From: Christiangramia portivictoriae DSM 23547
GTDB lineage: Bacteria; Bacteroidota; Bacteroidia; Flavobacteriales; Flavobacteriaceae
Direction: 5' to 3'
NCBI RefSeq assembly: GCF_000423045.1
Contig: NZ_KE383971.1
Location: 196,092 to 260,091, forward strand
Length of the DNA: 64,000 nt
Shown here: piece by piece, positions 35,990 through 43,693 of the stretch
Position numbering within the stretch: the stretch's first letter is position 1
How the letters are laid out: each line of letters begins with the position of its first letter
Program-made: the position numbers and the translations under genes
Notes under the pieces: generated by a model
Told to the model about the DNA's origin: nothing
Databases searched by the model: none
The model's input: only the letters and a program-made list of their open reading frames with translations

Positions 35990-36019
35990 ATATATCTATA
36001 TATGAAATGGCGTATCAGC

Positions 36020-36067
36020 TCACGATCTTTTGCGTAAGTTACTCCACCACCAGTTATGTGTATTCAT
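36020..36067 (-). CDS. trpL: trp operon leader peptide with three tandem Trp codons
   Basis: The short frame encodes MNTHNWWWSNLRKRS. It has three consecutive TGG codons at 36052-36044 and its TGA stop at 36022-36020. It lies between a consensus promoter and the leader terminator upstream of trpE. An in-frame ATG nine bases earlier (36076) would give three more residues (MLI), but lies within a few bases of the expected transcription start. A ribosome stalled on the Trp codons leaves TCGTGAG free to form the antiterminator; one that reaches the stop codon covers it. This is the sensing element of the operon. Confidence 0.9.
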   Translation of the reverse strand: MNTHNWWWSNLRKRS

Positions 36068-36081
36068 AATTAACATGGCTT

Positions 36082-36112
36082 CAAAGATAGAAATCAATTA
36101 TTCATTATCAAA
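36082..36112 (-). promoter_or_regulatory. trp operon promoter
   Basis: Minus strand: TTTG (36109-36112), exactly 19 bp, TATCTTTG (36082-36089). This is a perfect match to the Bacteroidota consensus TTTG-N19-TAnnTTTG. Transcription should start about 6-8 bases downstream, just before the leader peptide gene. Confidence 0.85.
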
Positions 36113-36156
36113 CTAAATTTTAAAAAGAATCTCAAAGATTTACTTTGGGAAACTTA

Positions 36157-36726
36157 TTAGAATTGCAATTTAATGTCAAGGTCAAAATTGTCATAAATAG
36201 TTTTATCTCCAAGATTGTCAAAGAAACTACCAGACCCGTAACGTACATCGTACTTGGTTCTATCTATAGTTACCTGAGTGGTAGCTGTATCACCGTTCAT
36301 GTTCAGGTCAAATGTTAAAGGATGTGTTTTCTCTTTAATGGTAAGATCTCCTACAATTCCATACTTACCGTTACCTTTAGAAGCCGCGCTGGTAATCACG
36401 AGTTTTGCTTTAGGATGATCATTTACTCCGAAAAAATCATCAGACTTCAAATGTCCTTCCAGTTTCGCTTTGCCATCTCCTGAAAGATCGGTTACGGTAA
36501 TACTGCTCATGTCCATGACAAATTCACCACCTGTGATCTTATCGTCTTCCATCATAAGGTAGCCACTTTCCAGTTGAATAGTTCCTTCATGAGAACCGGT
36601 CACTTTTTCTCCGGTCCAGGTAATGCTGCTTTCAGAAGTTTTTACCTCTTTTTTCGAATTTGTAAATGCTACGGTAGTTACTACTACGAGCATAATTACT
36701 GCGGAATTGATTAATTTACTTTTCAT
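36157..36726 (-). CDS. YceI family periplasmic protein
   Basis: The 189-residue protein has a signal peptide (MKSKLINSAVIMLVVVTTVAF) and a YceI lipocalin-like barrel over the rest. SSITWTGEKVTGSHEGTIQL, KLEGHLKSDDFFGVNDHPKA and VGDLTIKEKTHPLTFDLNMN are the family landmarks. YceI proteins bind isoprenoid-type hydrophobic ligands in the periplasm. It is 16 bp after the nitroreductase and is last in a marR-nitroreductase-yceI unit. Confidence 0.92.
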   Translation of the reverse strand: MKSKLINSAVIMLVVVTTVAFTNSKKEVKTSESSITWTGEKVTGSHEGTIQLESGYLMMEDDKITGGEFVMDMSSITVTDLSGDGKAKLEGHLKSDDFFGVNDHPKAKLVITSAASKGNGKYGIVGDLTIKEKTHPLTFDLNMNGDTATTQVTIDRTKYDVRYGSGSFFDNLGDKTIYDNFDLDIKLQF

Positions 36727-36742
36727 GATACTTATTATTATA

Positions 36743-37396
36743 TTAAACGAATTGGATTAAATCTGAAGTTGATTTTCTAACCTTAGCCAGGTGCTGATAC
36801 TTATCATCCTCGCTTCGATACCCAATAGGCGCAATCACCGCCGTAGTGAGATCCTTATCTTTAAGCTGAAGAATTTCATCAAACTTTTCCGCATCAAAAC
36901 CTTCCATTGGGCAGGCATCTATTTTCATATGTGCCGCTGCAGCTAACAAATTCCCTAAAGCGATATAAGCCTGTTTCGCTGCCCATAAATTCTGCTTTTC
37001 CTGGGGTAATTGAAGCGTGGTGTTTTTAATCATATCCTCCATACCTTTCAGGTCTTCTCTGGACATATTACGCGTAGCTGCAATATTGTCCATGTAATTA
37101 TCCACATATCTTTCAGTTACCCTGGTAAGATTTGCGAAAATCACCAAATGCGATGCTTCTGTCACCTGGGTCTGGTTCCAGGCTTCAGCTTTTAATTTTT
37201 CTCTTATTTCCGGATTTTCAACTACGATCACCTCATATGGCTGTAACCCGTAGGAAGAGGCAGTCAACTGAATGCTTTCCAATAATTGATGAAGGTCCTC
37301 AGTATTGATTTTCTTATCGCTATCAAATTTCTTTGTAGCATATCTCCAGTTGAGGTCTTCGTTGAATCTTGTTTTAGTCTGTGTTTCTAAGCTCAT
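36743..37396 (-). CDS. Nitroreductase family NAD(P)H oxidoreductase (NfsB-like)
   Basis: The 217-residue FMN flavoprotein has the N-terminal FMN-phosphate motif RYATKKFDSDKKI, substrate-pocket SYGLQPYEVIVVENP, AAKQAYIALGNLLAAAAHMK and the C-terminal PIGYRSEDDKYQHLAKVRKS. It reduces quinones, nitro compounds or similar electrophiles; the physiological substrate is unknown. It overlaps the marR gene by 23 bp and is probably repressed by that regulator. Confidence 0.9.
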   Translation of the reverse strand: MSLETQTKTRFNEDLNWRYATKKFDSDKKINTEDLHQLLESIQLTASSYGLQPYEVIVVENPEIREKLKAEAWNQTQVTEASHLVIFANLTRVTERYVDNYMDNIAATRNMSREDLKGMEDMIKNTTLQLPQEKQNLWAAKQAYIALGNLLAAAAHMKIDACPMEGFDAEKFDEILQLKDKDLTTAVIAPIGYRSEDDKYQHLAKVRKSTSDLIQFV

Positions 37397-37832
37397 TTAA
37401 TTTATAATTTAAATCTGTTAATTCCTGTGTTGTCAATTTTTCTGAAAAACTGTTCTCCATGGATTCAACCAGAGGATCGATCTCTTTTAAAAGCTCCTGT
37501 CCAGTTTCGGTAATTGTGATCTCAACCTTCCTTCTATTGGAAGGACAAATGATTCTTTGACACAGGCCTTTATCGATCAGTTTGTCCACCAGTCTTGTGG
37601 TATTGCTCATCTTGCTAACCATTCGTTCCTGGATATTACCAAGACTGGCAGGCTTGCCTTTCTGTCCTCTTAAGATCCTTAGAACGTTGAATTGCTGCGG
37701 ACTTATACCGAATGGTTTTAATACATCCTGCATTTGATCGCCTAAATGATTGGCCGTCACAATTAAATTCAGGACTAGTTTTTTAGTTTCTGAAATCTGA
37801 TTAGAAGTTTTTAAGAGATCCTCGATTTTCAT
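37374..37832 (-). CDS. MarR family transcriptional regulator
   Basis: The 152-residue protein has the winged helix of MarR repressors. QFNVLRILRGQKGKPASLGN leads to the recognition region ERMVSKMSNTTRLVDKLIDK, and the wing lies in CPSNRRKVEITITETG. N- and C-terminal helices form the dimer interface. Family members usually lose DNA affinity upon binding phenolic or oxidising compounds. A perfect palindrome overlapping its -7 box (37847-37864) suggests autorepression of marR-nitroreductase-yceI. Confidence 0.92.
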   Translation of the reverse strand: MKIEDLLKTSNQISETKKLVLNLIVTANHLGDQMQDVLKPFGISPQQFNVLRILRGQKGKPASLGNIQERMVSKMSNTTRLVDKLIDKGLCQRIICPSNRRKVEITITETGQELLKEIDPLVESMENSFSEKLTTQELTDLNYKLNELRNTD

Positions 37833-37846
37833 TTGTTAGTACAACA

Positions 37847-37864
37847 TTTGTATGTACAAATATA
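37847..37864 (-). promoter_or_regulatory. Palindromic operator overlapping the marR promoter
   Basis: TTTGTA-TG-TACAAA at 37847-37860 is a perfect palindrome. On the minus strand TATATTTG (37864-37857), a TAnnTTTG -7 box, overlaps it, 24 bp before the marR ATG. Binding here would block RNA polymerase. Confidence 0.6.
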
Positions 37865-37968
37865 AAAATATGATTTGATAATGATAATAAATAATTGTTA
37901 AAAAAGTCCTTGGGGACTTTACGGTTTTTAAGCAATCCTATCTTTACACTAATCAAAACTTGAGTAAC

Positions 37969-38283
37969 ATGAAAGAATTATCACAGGACGAATGGCAACA
38001 GAAAGCCAAAAACGATGATAAGGCAGTTCTTCTGGACGTAAGAACAGAGGAGGAAGTCGATGAAGGATATATTCCAAACTCCAAGAATATCGATATTTAT
38101 AAAGGTCAGGAATTTGTTGATGAAGTAGATAAGCTTGATCGTGACAAGCATTACTATATATATTGTCGCTCTGGAAAAAGAAGCTCCCAGGCCTGTACCC
38201 TGCTGGATCAAATGGGATTCGCAGAAACCTACAATCTTGCCGGAGGATTTTCAGAATGGGAAGGAGAAAAGGAAACCAACTAA
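37969..38283 (+). CDS. Rhodanese-like domain protein
   Basis: A single rhodanese domain of 104 residues from the ATG at 37969 (MKELSQDEWQ). The active-site loop CRSGKRS carries the sulfur-accepting Cys near residue 66. VLLDVRTEEEVDEGYIPNSK and YNLAGGFSEWEGE are the family's other motifs. There is no signal peptide, so it is cytoplasmic. It may move persulfide sulfur between proteins. A TTG 9 bp upstream is an alternative start. It ends at a good terminator. Confidence 0.92.
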   Translation: MKELSQDEWQQKAKNDDKAVLLDVRTEEEVDEGYIPNSKNIDIYKGQEFVDEVDKLDRDKHYYIYCRSGKRSSQACTLLDQMGFAETYNLAGGFSEWEGEKETN

Positions 38284-38303
38284 ACTATTTATAATCAGTT
38301 TAG

Positions 38304-38330
38304 AAAGCACCACTTGTTGGTGCTTTTTTA
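38304..38330 (+). terminator. Terminator after the rhodanese gene
   Basis: Arms AAAGCACCA (38304-38312) and TGGTGCTTT (38318-38326) pair perfectly around a 5-base loop and are followed by T residues. Confidence 0.85.
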
Positions 38331-38441
38331 TTTATACTAATACTGAAACATCGGTTTATGCGTTAAAAACTTAAACCGGATTATTTGATTAGTATATTTA
38401 ATTGATATATTTAACCCCGATTGACCTCGAATTAAAGCATC

Positions 38442-39125
38442 ATGAATAAATCTTTATCTTTTTTAATTACAGCGCTATTGTTCGCTACGAGTTTAACTGC
38501 CCAGGATTTTAGCTTCGGAATAAAGGGAGGACCAAGTTATTCCTCAGGCGGTACCATCACAGGTATAAGTTCTAATGGGTTGTATTTTGACGGAGTTGTG
38601 GAAGCCGAATCTGAGATAACATTTCACGCCGGTGCCTTTTTCGAAGTCAGATTCGGAAAATTCCTACTAAGACCCGAATTTATTTACAGCACCATGGAAA
38701 CTGAATTTCCATTTCCTACTGCCCCTTCTATCTATGCGGTCGACAAAATTAATGTACCCTTACTGGTAGGATATAATATTTGGGGACCAATCGACATTTA
38801 TGCCGGTCCTGCTTATCAAAATATACTGGACGCCTCACTGGAAGGAACTGAGCCGCCAGATCTGGAAATAGTAGCTCAAAATACTCCGCTTTCTGGTCAG
38901 GTTGGTATCAAAGGTTCTTTTGGAAGATTTGAACTTGATTTAAGATACGATCGTTCTTTGTCTTCAGAAGAAAATCAGGGGATCGATATTGTAAATGCTG
39001 ACTATGGGATTAATCGTGCGACTTTTAATGATACAAGGTTGAACCAGATCATGCTAAGCATAGGATTCAAAATATTTGATAGTTCTGCGAATCCAGGCAG
39101 AAGAAAAGGTGGATGTTATTTTTAA
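38442..39125 (+). CDS. Outer-membrane beta-barrel protein (PorT-like)
   Basis: The 227-residue protein has a signal peptide (MNKSLSFLITALLFATSLTA) followed by alternating beta strands of an eight-strand barrel. FSFGIKGGPSYSSGG, GAFFEVRFGKFLLRPEFIYS, INVPLLVGYNIWGPIDIYAG and FGRFELDLRYDRSLSSEE are visible. The conserved N-terminal 'GIKGG' and 'KINVPLL' patterns occur in the Bacteroidota outer-membrane barrel family. The C-terminus ends in a Gly/Arg/Cys tail (GRRKGGCYF) after the last strand. Function is unknown. Confidence 0.85.
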   Translation: MNKSLSFLITALLFATSLTAQDFSFGIKGGPSYSSGGTITGISSNGLYFDGVVEAESEITFHAGAFFEVRFGKFLLRPEFIYSTMETEFPFPTAPSIYAVDKINVPLLVGYNIWGPIDIYAGPAYQNILDASLEGTEPPDLEIVAQNTPLSGQVGIKGSFGRFELDLRYDRSLSSEENQGIDIVNADYGINRATFNDTRLNQIMLSIGFKIFDSSANPGRRKGGCYF

Positions 39126-39142
39126 AATAACACGACACATTT

Positions 39143-39168
39143 AAAAGGCTCCTCTGGAGCCTTTTTTT
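39143..39168. terminator. Bidirectional terminator between barrel gene and symporter
   Basis: Arms AAAAGGCTCC and GGAGCCTTTT around loop TCT, followed by a T run on the plus strand. It overlaps the stop codon of the converging symporter gene. Confidence 0.85.
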
Positions 39169-40990
39169 ATAGTACCTGGGTTCGGATCTTAAACCAAAGC
39201 CTTCTTAAAACAAAGGCTAGAACCAGAACAATACCCGTAGTAATGGTTGCCTTGAAATATTCACCATAGATCCAGTAACCTGTACTGAATAAAGCAGCAT
39301 ATACAGCGAAGCACCCAAGTATGGTCGCTACAATTCCTAAAGGAACATTCCAGGAGTCAGCAGCGGCATTTTCATCCATTTGATTACCTATAGCTTTCCA
39401 GCCCGGTCCTCCAGGCTGAGTGCGCTGGTAGAAATTAATGAGCACTTCTTTTCTCTCAGGTTTTGTTAGAAAGGTAACCAGCAACCAGCAAAAAGTAGTG
39501 ATGCCAACCACCACCGGATAGGTAGCCCAACCAGGAAGTATTCCTGTAATTTGTGAGTTTGTAGCAATGTCCATACCGCCAAACATATAAATGCCGGCAC
39601 CTGTAAAATTAAAGATTACTGATATTATGCCTGATACCAGCATGGCTGTAATCTCACTCCAGGCGTTGATGCGCCACCAGAACCAGCGTAGAAGGAATAT
39701 AAGACCAGTGCCAGCTCCAAACATTAGTATGATATTGAATAATTGCAGGGCGTTTTGTAATACAAGCGCCAGGATTGCACTTATAAGCATCAGTATTATG
39801 GTACTTATTCTTCCAACATTCACCAATTCTTTTTCTGAAGCAGTTTTTTTGATATACCGGGAGTAAAAGTCATTCACTATATAGGAAGAGCCCCAATTTA
39901 AATGTGTTGAAATCGTAGACATATAGGCAGCAACCAGAGAGGCTATTACCAGGCCCAGAAGGCCTGCTGGCAATTTTGTTAACATTGCAGAGTATGCCAG
40001 ATCCTGACCGAGCTTATCTTCGCTCACGTTGGGAAAGGCTACCTGGATGCTATCCAGATCTGGGTAAACGATCAGGGAGGCCAGCGCTACAAGGATCCAC
40101 GGCCATGGTCTCAAAGCATAATGAAGCACGTTGAAAAAGAAAGTAGCTCCAATTGCATGATTTTCATTCTTTGCGGCGAGCATTCTCTGAGCCACATAAC
40201 CACCACCTCCAGGTTCTGCGCCGGGATACCAGGCACTCCACCACTGTACAGCCAATGGTATAATTAAAAGAGTGATCAAGGCTTCGGTGTTAGAGAAATC
40301 GGGAAGCATGCTTAGCTTACCGGAAACATTATCGTGAGTCAATAAATTTTCGAGTCCGCCCACCTCCGGTAAATTCACGCAATAATACGCAGCACCAATC
40401 CCACCTATAATTGCAGTGAAAAAAAGTATAAAATCTGTATATACCACACCTTTAAATCCACCAAGAGTACTGAAGATAACCGTTACAATACCAGCCAGGG
40501 CGAGAGTTTCGATAGCAGACAGCCCCAGCATGACCTGGCCAATTTTAATCGCAGCCAAACTCACAGCGGCCATAGCCATCACATTAAATACAACCCCTAA
40601 ATACAAAGCTCTGAAACCTCTTAGGAATTTCGCCGGTTTCCCTCCATATCTTAATTCATAAAATTCGATATCTGTATCCACATTGGATTTACGCCATAAT
40701 CTTGCGTAAACAAAGACGGTTAGCAGGCCCGTTAGTAAAAACGCCCACCATACCCAGTTTCCAGAAACTCCGTTATTACGTACAATATCTGTAACCAGGT
40801 TTGGAGTATCTGTGGAAAAAGTAGTGGCAACCATGGAAACGCCAAGTAGCCACCAGGGCATCGTTTTGCCAGACAAAAAATATTCTCTGGAATTTTTACC
40901 TGAAGTTTTGGAAACATAAAATCCAATTCCCAGGGTTAGCGCAAAAAAAGAGAAAATAAGGACGTAGTCTATAGTAGCTAATTCGATCAT
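39167..40990 (-). CDS. Sodium:solute symporter family protein
   Basis: This 607-residue integral membrane protein has about 14-15 predicted helices and belongs to the SSS (LeuT-fold) family. Family landmarks are the N-terminal FALTLGIGFYVSKTSGKNSR EYFLSG (in two parts), MPWWLLGVSMVATTFSTDTP, FSTLGGFKGVVYTDFILFF (SSS signature region) and VASLVAAYMSTISTHLNWGS (sodium site in TM8). Substrates of this Bacteroidota subgroup are probably sugars or organic acids but cannot be fixed. No enzyme neighbour points to a substrate. Confidence 0.92.
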   Translation of the reverse strand: MIELATIDYVLIFSFFALTLGIGFYVSKTSGKNSREYFLSGKTMPWWLLGVSMVATTFSTDTPNLVTDIVRNNGVSGNWVWWAFLLTGLLTVFVYARLWRKSNVDTDIEFYELRYGGKPAKFLRGFRALYLGVVFNVMAMAAVSLAAIKIGQVMLGLSAIETLALAGIVTVIFSTLGGFKGVVYTDFILFFTAIIGGIGAAYYCVNLPEVGGLENLLTHDNVSGKLSMLPDFSNTEALITLLIIPLAVQWWSAWYPGAEPGGGGYVAQRMLAAKNENHAIGATFFFNVLHYALRPWPWILVALASLIVYPDLDSIQVAFPNVSEDKLGQDLAYSAMLTKLPAGLLGLVIASLVAAYMSTISTHLNWGSSYIVNDFYSRYIKKTASEKELVNVGRISTIILMLISAILALVLQNALQLFNIILMFGAGTGLIFLLRWFWWRINAWSEITAMLVSGIISVIFNFTGAGIYMFGGMDIATNSQITGILPGWATYPVVVGITTFCWLLVTFLTKPERKEVLINFYQRTQPGGPGWKAIGNQMDENAAADSWNVPLGIVATILGCFAVYAALFSTGYWIYGEYFKATITTGIVLVLAFVLRRLWFKIRTQVL

Positions 40991-41062
40991 TCTTAGAGCA
41001 GCGTATTTGCTACAATAACGAAAATTTATTCGATATATGTAAGACTATAATCAGCATACAAT

Positions 41063-41092
41063 AAAAAAGGGACGACTTAGTCATCCCTTTTT
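41063..41092 (-). terminator. Terminator downstream of rlmF
   Basis: Arms AAAAAGGGA-C-GAC and GTC-A-TCCCTTTTT pair with one mismatch around loop TTA. On the minus strand a T run follows. It is 170 bp after the rlmF stop and before the symporter. The rest of 40991-41262 shows no gene. Confidence 0.6.
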
Positions 41093-41262
41093 CGGTTGGT
41101 TAGTTAAAGAATAAGGTATTAATACACCTATGCTATACTTACTCGATAACCAAAACTTTAAGCGTTAAATTTAGACTTTTTAATTGAATTTCCTAATAAG
41201 GGTTTATACTTAAAATACAGATGCTTACAAAAAGTTTGAAATGAATTGAAGTCAGATTATTT

Positions 41263-42111
41263 TTAAAATTTCCAGGCTATAAATCTGGATTTTTTATTTC
41301 CCAGTTGCATCGGAATAATATCATAGTCTGCACCCAGTTTTTTCAGGTGTTTTTCTATAGCCGGCAGGTTTTGCTGTTTTGAAACCAATGAGGTGAACCA
41401 CTGGACTTTTCCTTCTACTTTTTGACTGTCTCTAATCATTCTTTTCAGAAATAAAGCTTCGCCGCCCCTACACCATAATTCATTGGAGCGACCTCCAAAA
41501 TTCAACTTTCTGGTGTCAATACCCAGATTGCTGTTTTTTCTGAAATTAGCTTTATTCGCTTCTTCTGCGGAATCATGAAAGGGTGGATTGCACATACTGA
41601 AATCTAACGAATCATCTTCTCGAATCACGTTTTTCAAAATCGATCCGCGATCCTTCTGAAGTCGAATTTTTATTTGAGATGCAAGCTTGTTGTTCAGGAC
41701 ATTTTGTTCTGCTGCTTCAATAGATCGCATTTCAATATCGCTGCCAATCATGTTCCATCCCATATGCTTCGCTGCCAGGATTGGATAGATACAACTTGCT
41801 CCAACGCCAATATCAATTCCTGCATAGCGCTTCTTGCCGATCTTTTGATCAAGAAAATCCTTGAGATGCAATAGATAATCCATCCTACCGGGAATGGGAG
41901 GGCAGAGAAATCCCTTTGGAATATCCCAGTTCTCAACTTGATAATGATAATGCAGAAGCGCTTTATTCAGGTAAAGTACTGCTTCAGAATTGCTGAAATC
42001 TATGGTGAGATTGCCATATTTGTTTCTGAAGACATGGTTTTCTAGATCGCTGTTAACCTTGACCAAGGCAGGGAAATCATAAGGTTGTTTATGAGGATTT
42101 TCTGGATGCAT
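41263..42111 (-). CDS. rlmF: 23S rRNA (adenine(1618)-N6)-methyltransferase
   Basis: SAM-dependent enzyme that methylates A1618 of 23S rRNA. In the 282-residue protein the N-terminal FPALVKVNSDLENHVFRNKY and the SAM site YAGIDIGVGASCIYPILAAK (about residue 97) match the family. The N6-adenine catalytic motif NPPF is in FSMCNPPFHDSAEEA. NELWCRGGEALFLKRMIRDS and WFTSLVSKQQNLPAI are family hallmarks. The gene stands alone. Confidence 0.94.
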   Translation of the reverse strand: MHPENPHKQPYDFPALVKVNSDLENHVFRNKYGNLTIDFSNSEAVLYLNKALLHYHYQVENWDIPKGFLCPPIPGRMDYLLHLKDFLDQKIGKKRYAGIDIGVGASCIYPILAAKHMGWNMIGSDIEMRSIEAAEQNVLNNKLASQIKIRLQKDRGSILKNVIREDDSLDFSMCNPPFHDSAEEANKANFRKNSNLGIDTRKLNFGGRSNELWCRGGEALFLKRMIRDSQKVEGKVQWFTSLVSKQQNLPAIEKHLKKLGADYDIIPMQLGNKKSRFIAWKF

Positions 42112-42169
42112 ATAATCTTTTCAGAAGGTAAAAATAAGGAAATAAGAGTCTGTCAACTGGATCTGCTAC

Positions 42170-43591
42170 CTATCCAAACCAGAGGTCATTTTCCACCAGC
42201 TCTTCAGAAGCATCTAATTTAATGGGTGAAAGATTTTTCTTTGTATTTAAATACCGACTTACAATACGATCTGCATAACTCGATGTTTTCGCGGGTACCA
42301 GGAAATTGGTGAATTCGTCGGGATGGTTAAAGTTGTCTGCAGGTCCAATATATCCGTAGCCGGCGTATTTACCCTTGTTGAGGTATATAAAACTTTTTTC
42401 ACCTTTTACACGCCCTTTCTCCATAAGAAGACAGGATTCGTCATAAGTTCCAATGAATTCTACAGCTCTGCTCACCCGGTCGTTATATTCCTCAACTGAT
42501 ATTTCACCTTTGCAAACTCCGCTACAAGTATGCACCTTATAGTGGTTGCAGGCAGAATTGGCACTTTGCAAACCGGTATATTTTGGGCACAGATCGAAGT
42601 CTTTGCACAGGTTTTCCAGAAAACTTATCGCTTCTTCGCGAGTATAAAATTTCATCCAGCTAACCGGCGCAATTTTGTTCTTGTGCAAAGCAAACACTTC
42701 TATACCTTTTTGATTATGATAGGAGGTAAGGGTATAGGGCCTGGAAACTTTTTTCTGGGCTTTATTGTATTTCGGGTAAAATTTCAGAATTAATTCAGCT
42801 TCTCTGAGTAGCGCAAGAAACTCAGAACCTGTTAGCTCATAATCGATGCTATAAGTCTCCTGCATCAGGGAATATTTCCGATTGCTTCTTTCCTGGAAGT
42901 GGGATTTAATACGGGTTTTGATATTCTTCGCCTTGCCGATGTAGAGGGGAATACCGTCTTTATCCCGAAAAAAATACACTCCGGTAGATTTTGGAAGCTT
43001 TTCAAAATCGGCATTTTTGAAGTGGGGCGGTAGATATTCTGCACCACTCTTTCTATTTAGAAATTCGGTTACCACCTCGAGCTCAGGATCCAGTGAAAGG
43101 CAGCGCTTTAACAAGATTACCGTCGCTTCACAATCCCCCTGTGCACGATGCCGGTCATAAATGGGAATATTGATGGAAGTACAAATATTCCCTAAACTGT
43201 AAGAAAAAAGACCCGGTATTAATTTTTTCGTAAGCCTTACGGTACACAGGCGCTTTCTTTTAAAATCCATGTCAAGCATGGCAAACTCTGCCCTTAGGAT
43301 GTTGTAATCGAAGTTTACATTATGTGCAACGAAAATACAGTCCCGGGTCATCTCCATGATTTCGTCTGCGACTTCAGAAAACTGCGGTGCACTGCTTACC
43401 ATGTCATCATTGATGCCGGTAAGACTTTCAATATACAGTGGAATGGATTGACTGGGATTTACCAGCGAAGTAAAGGTTTTTGTAATTTCACCATTCTCAA
43501 GAATGATCACGCAAACCTCTGTGATCCTGTTACCTTTGATACCGTTTCCGGTGGTCTCGATATCAACAACCGCGTATTTCAACTCCTCCAT
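42170..43591 (-). CDS. DEDDh exonuclease fused to GIY-YIG nuclease domain
   Basis: The 473-residue protein has two nuclease domains. Residues 1-165 form a DnaQ-like 3'-5' exonuclease, with Asp/Glu in AVVDIETTG, Asp in FVAHNVNFDYNILRAEF and His/Asp in HRAQGDCEAT. Residues about 205-280 form a UvrC-type GIY-YIG domain (GVYFFRDKDGIPLYIGKAKN, KTRIKSHF). The rest contains a Cys-rich piece (CPKYTGLQSANSACNHYKVH). Fusions of this type are known as DEDD exonuclease/GIY-YIG proteins, also in actinobacteria, and are presumed to act in DNA repair. It lacks the UvrC C-terminal RNase H-like and HhH domains. Confidence 0.9.
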   Translation of the reverse strand: MEELKYAVVDIETTGNGIKGNRITEVCVIILENGEITKTFTSLVNPSQSIPLYIESLTGINDDMVSSAPQFSEVADEIMEMTRDCIFVAHNVNFDYNILRAEFAMLDMDFKRKRLCTVRLTKKLIPGLFSYSLGNICTSINIPIYDRHRAQGDCEATVILLKRCLSLDPELEVVTEFLNRKSGAEYLPPHFKNADFEKLPKSTGVYFFRDKDGIPLYIGKAKNIKTRIKSHFQERSNRKYSLMQETYSIDYELTGSEFLALLREAELILKFYPKYNKAQKKVSRPYTLTSYHNQKGIEVFALHKNKIAPVSWMKFYTREEAISFLENLCKDFDLCPKYTGLQSANSACNHYKVHTCSGVCKGEISVEEYNDRVSRAVEFIGTYDESCLLMEKGRVKGEKSFIYLNKGKYAGYGYIGPADNFNHPDEFTNFLVPAKTSSYADRIVSRYLNTKKNLSPIKLDASEELVENDLWFG

Positions 43592-43693
43592 GCCTGCAAA
43601 TTACTATAAACTTCAGAAAAAATAAAGGAAAATATCCAAACTAATGGAATAAATCCAAAAACGTCAATAATTGGAGCAATTGAGTTCAGTTTT

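Noticed and set aside
37903-37920. Hairpin AAAGTCC-TTGG-GGACTTT between marR and the rhodanese gene
   Set aside because: It lies between divergent genes where no transcript should end, and it is short; it may be a chance dyad or a small 5' UTR element.
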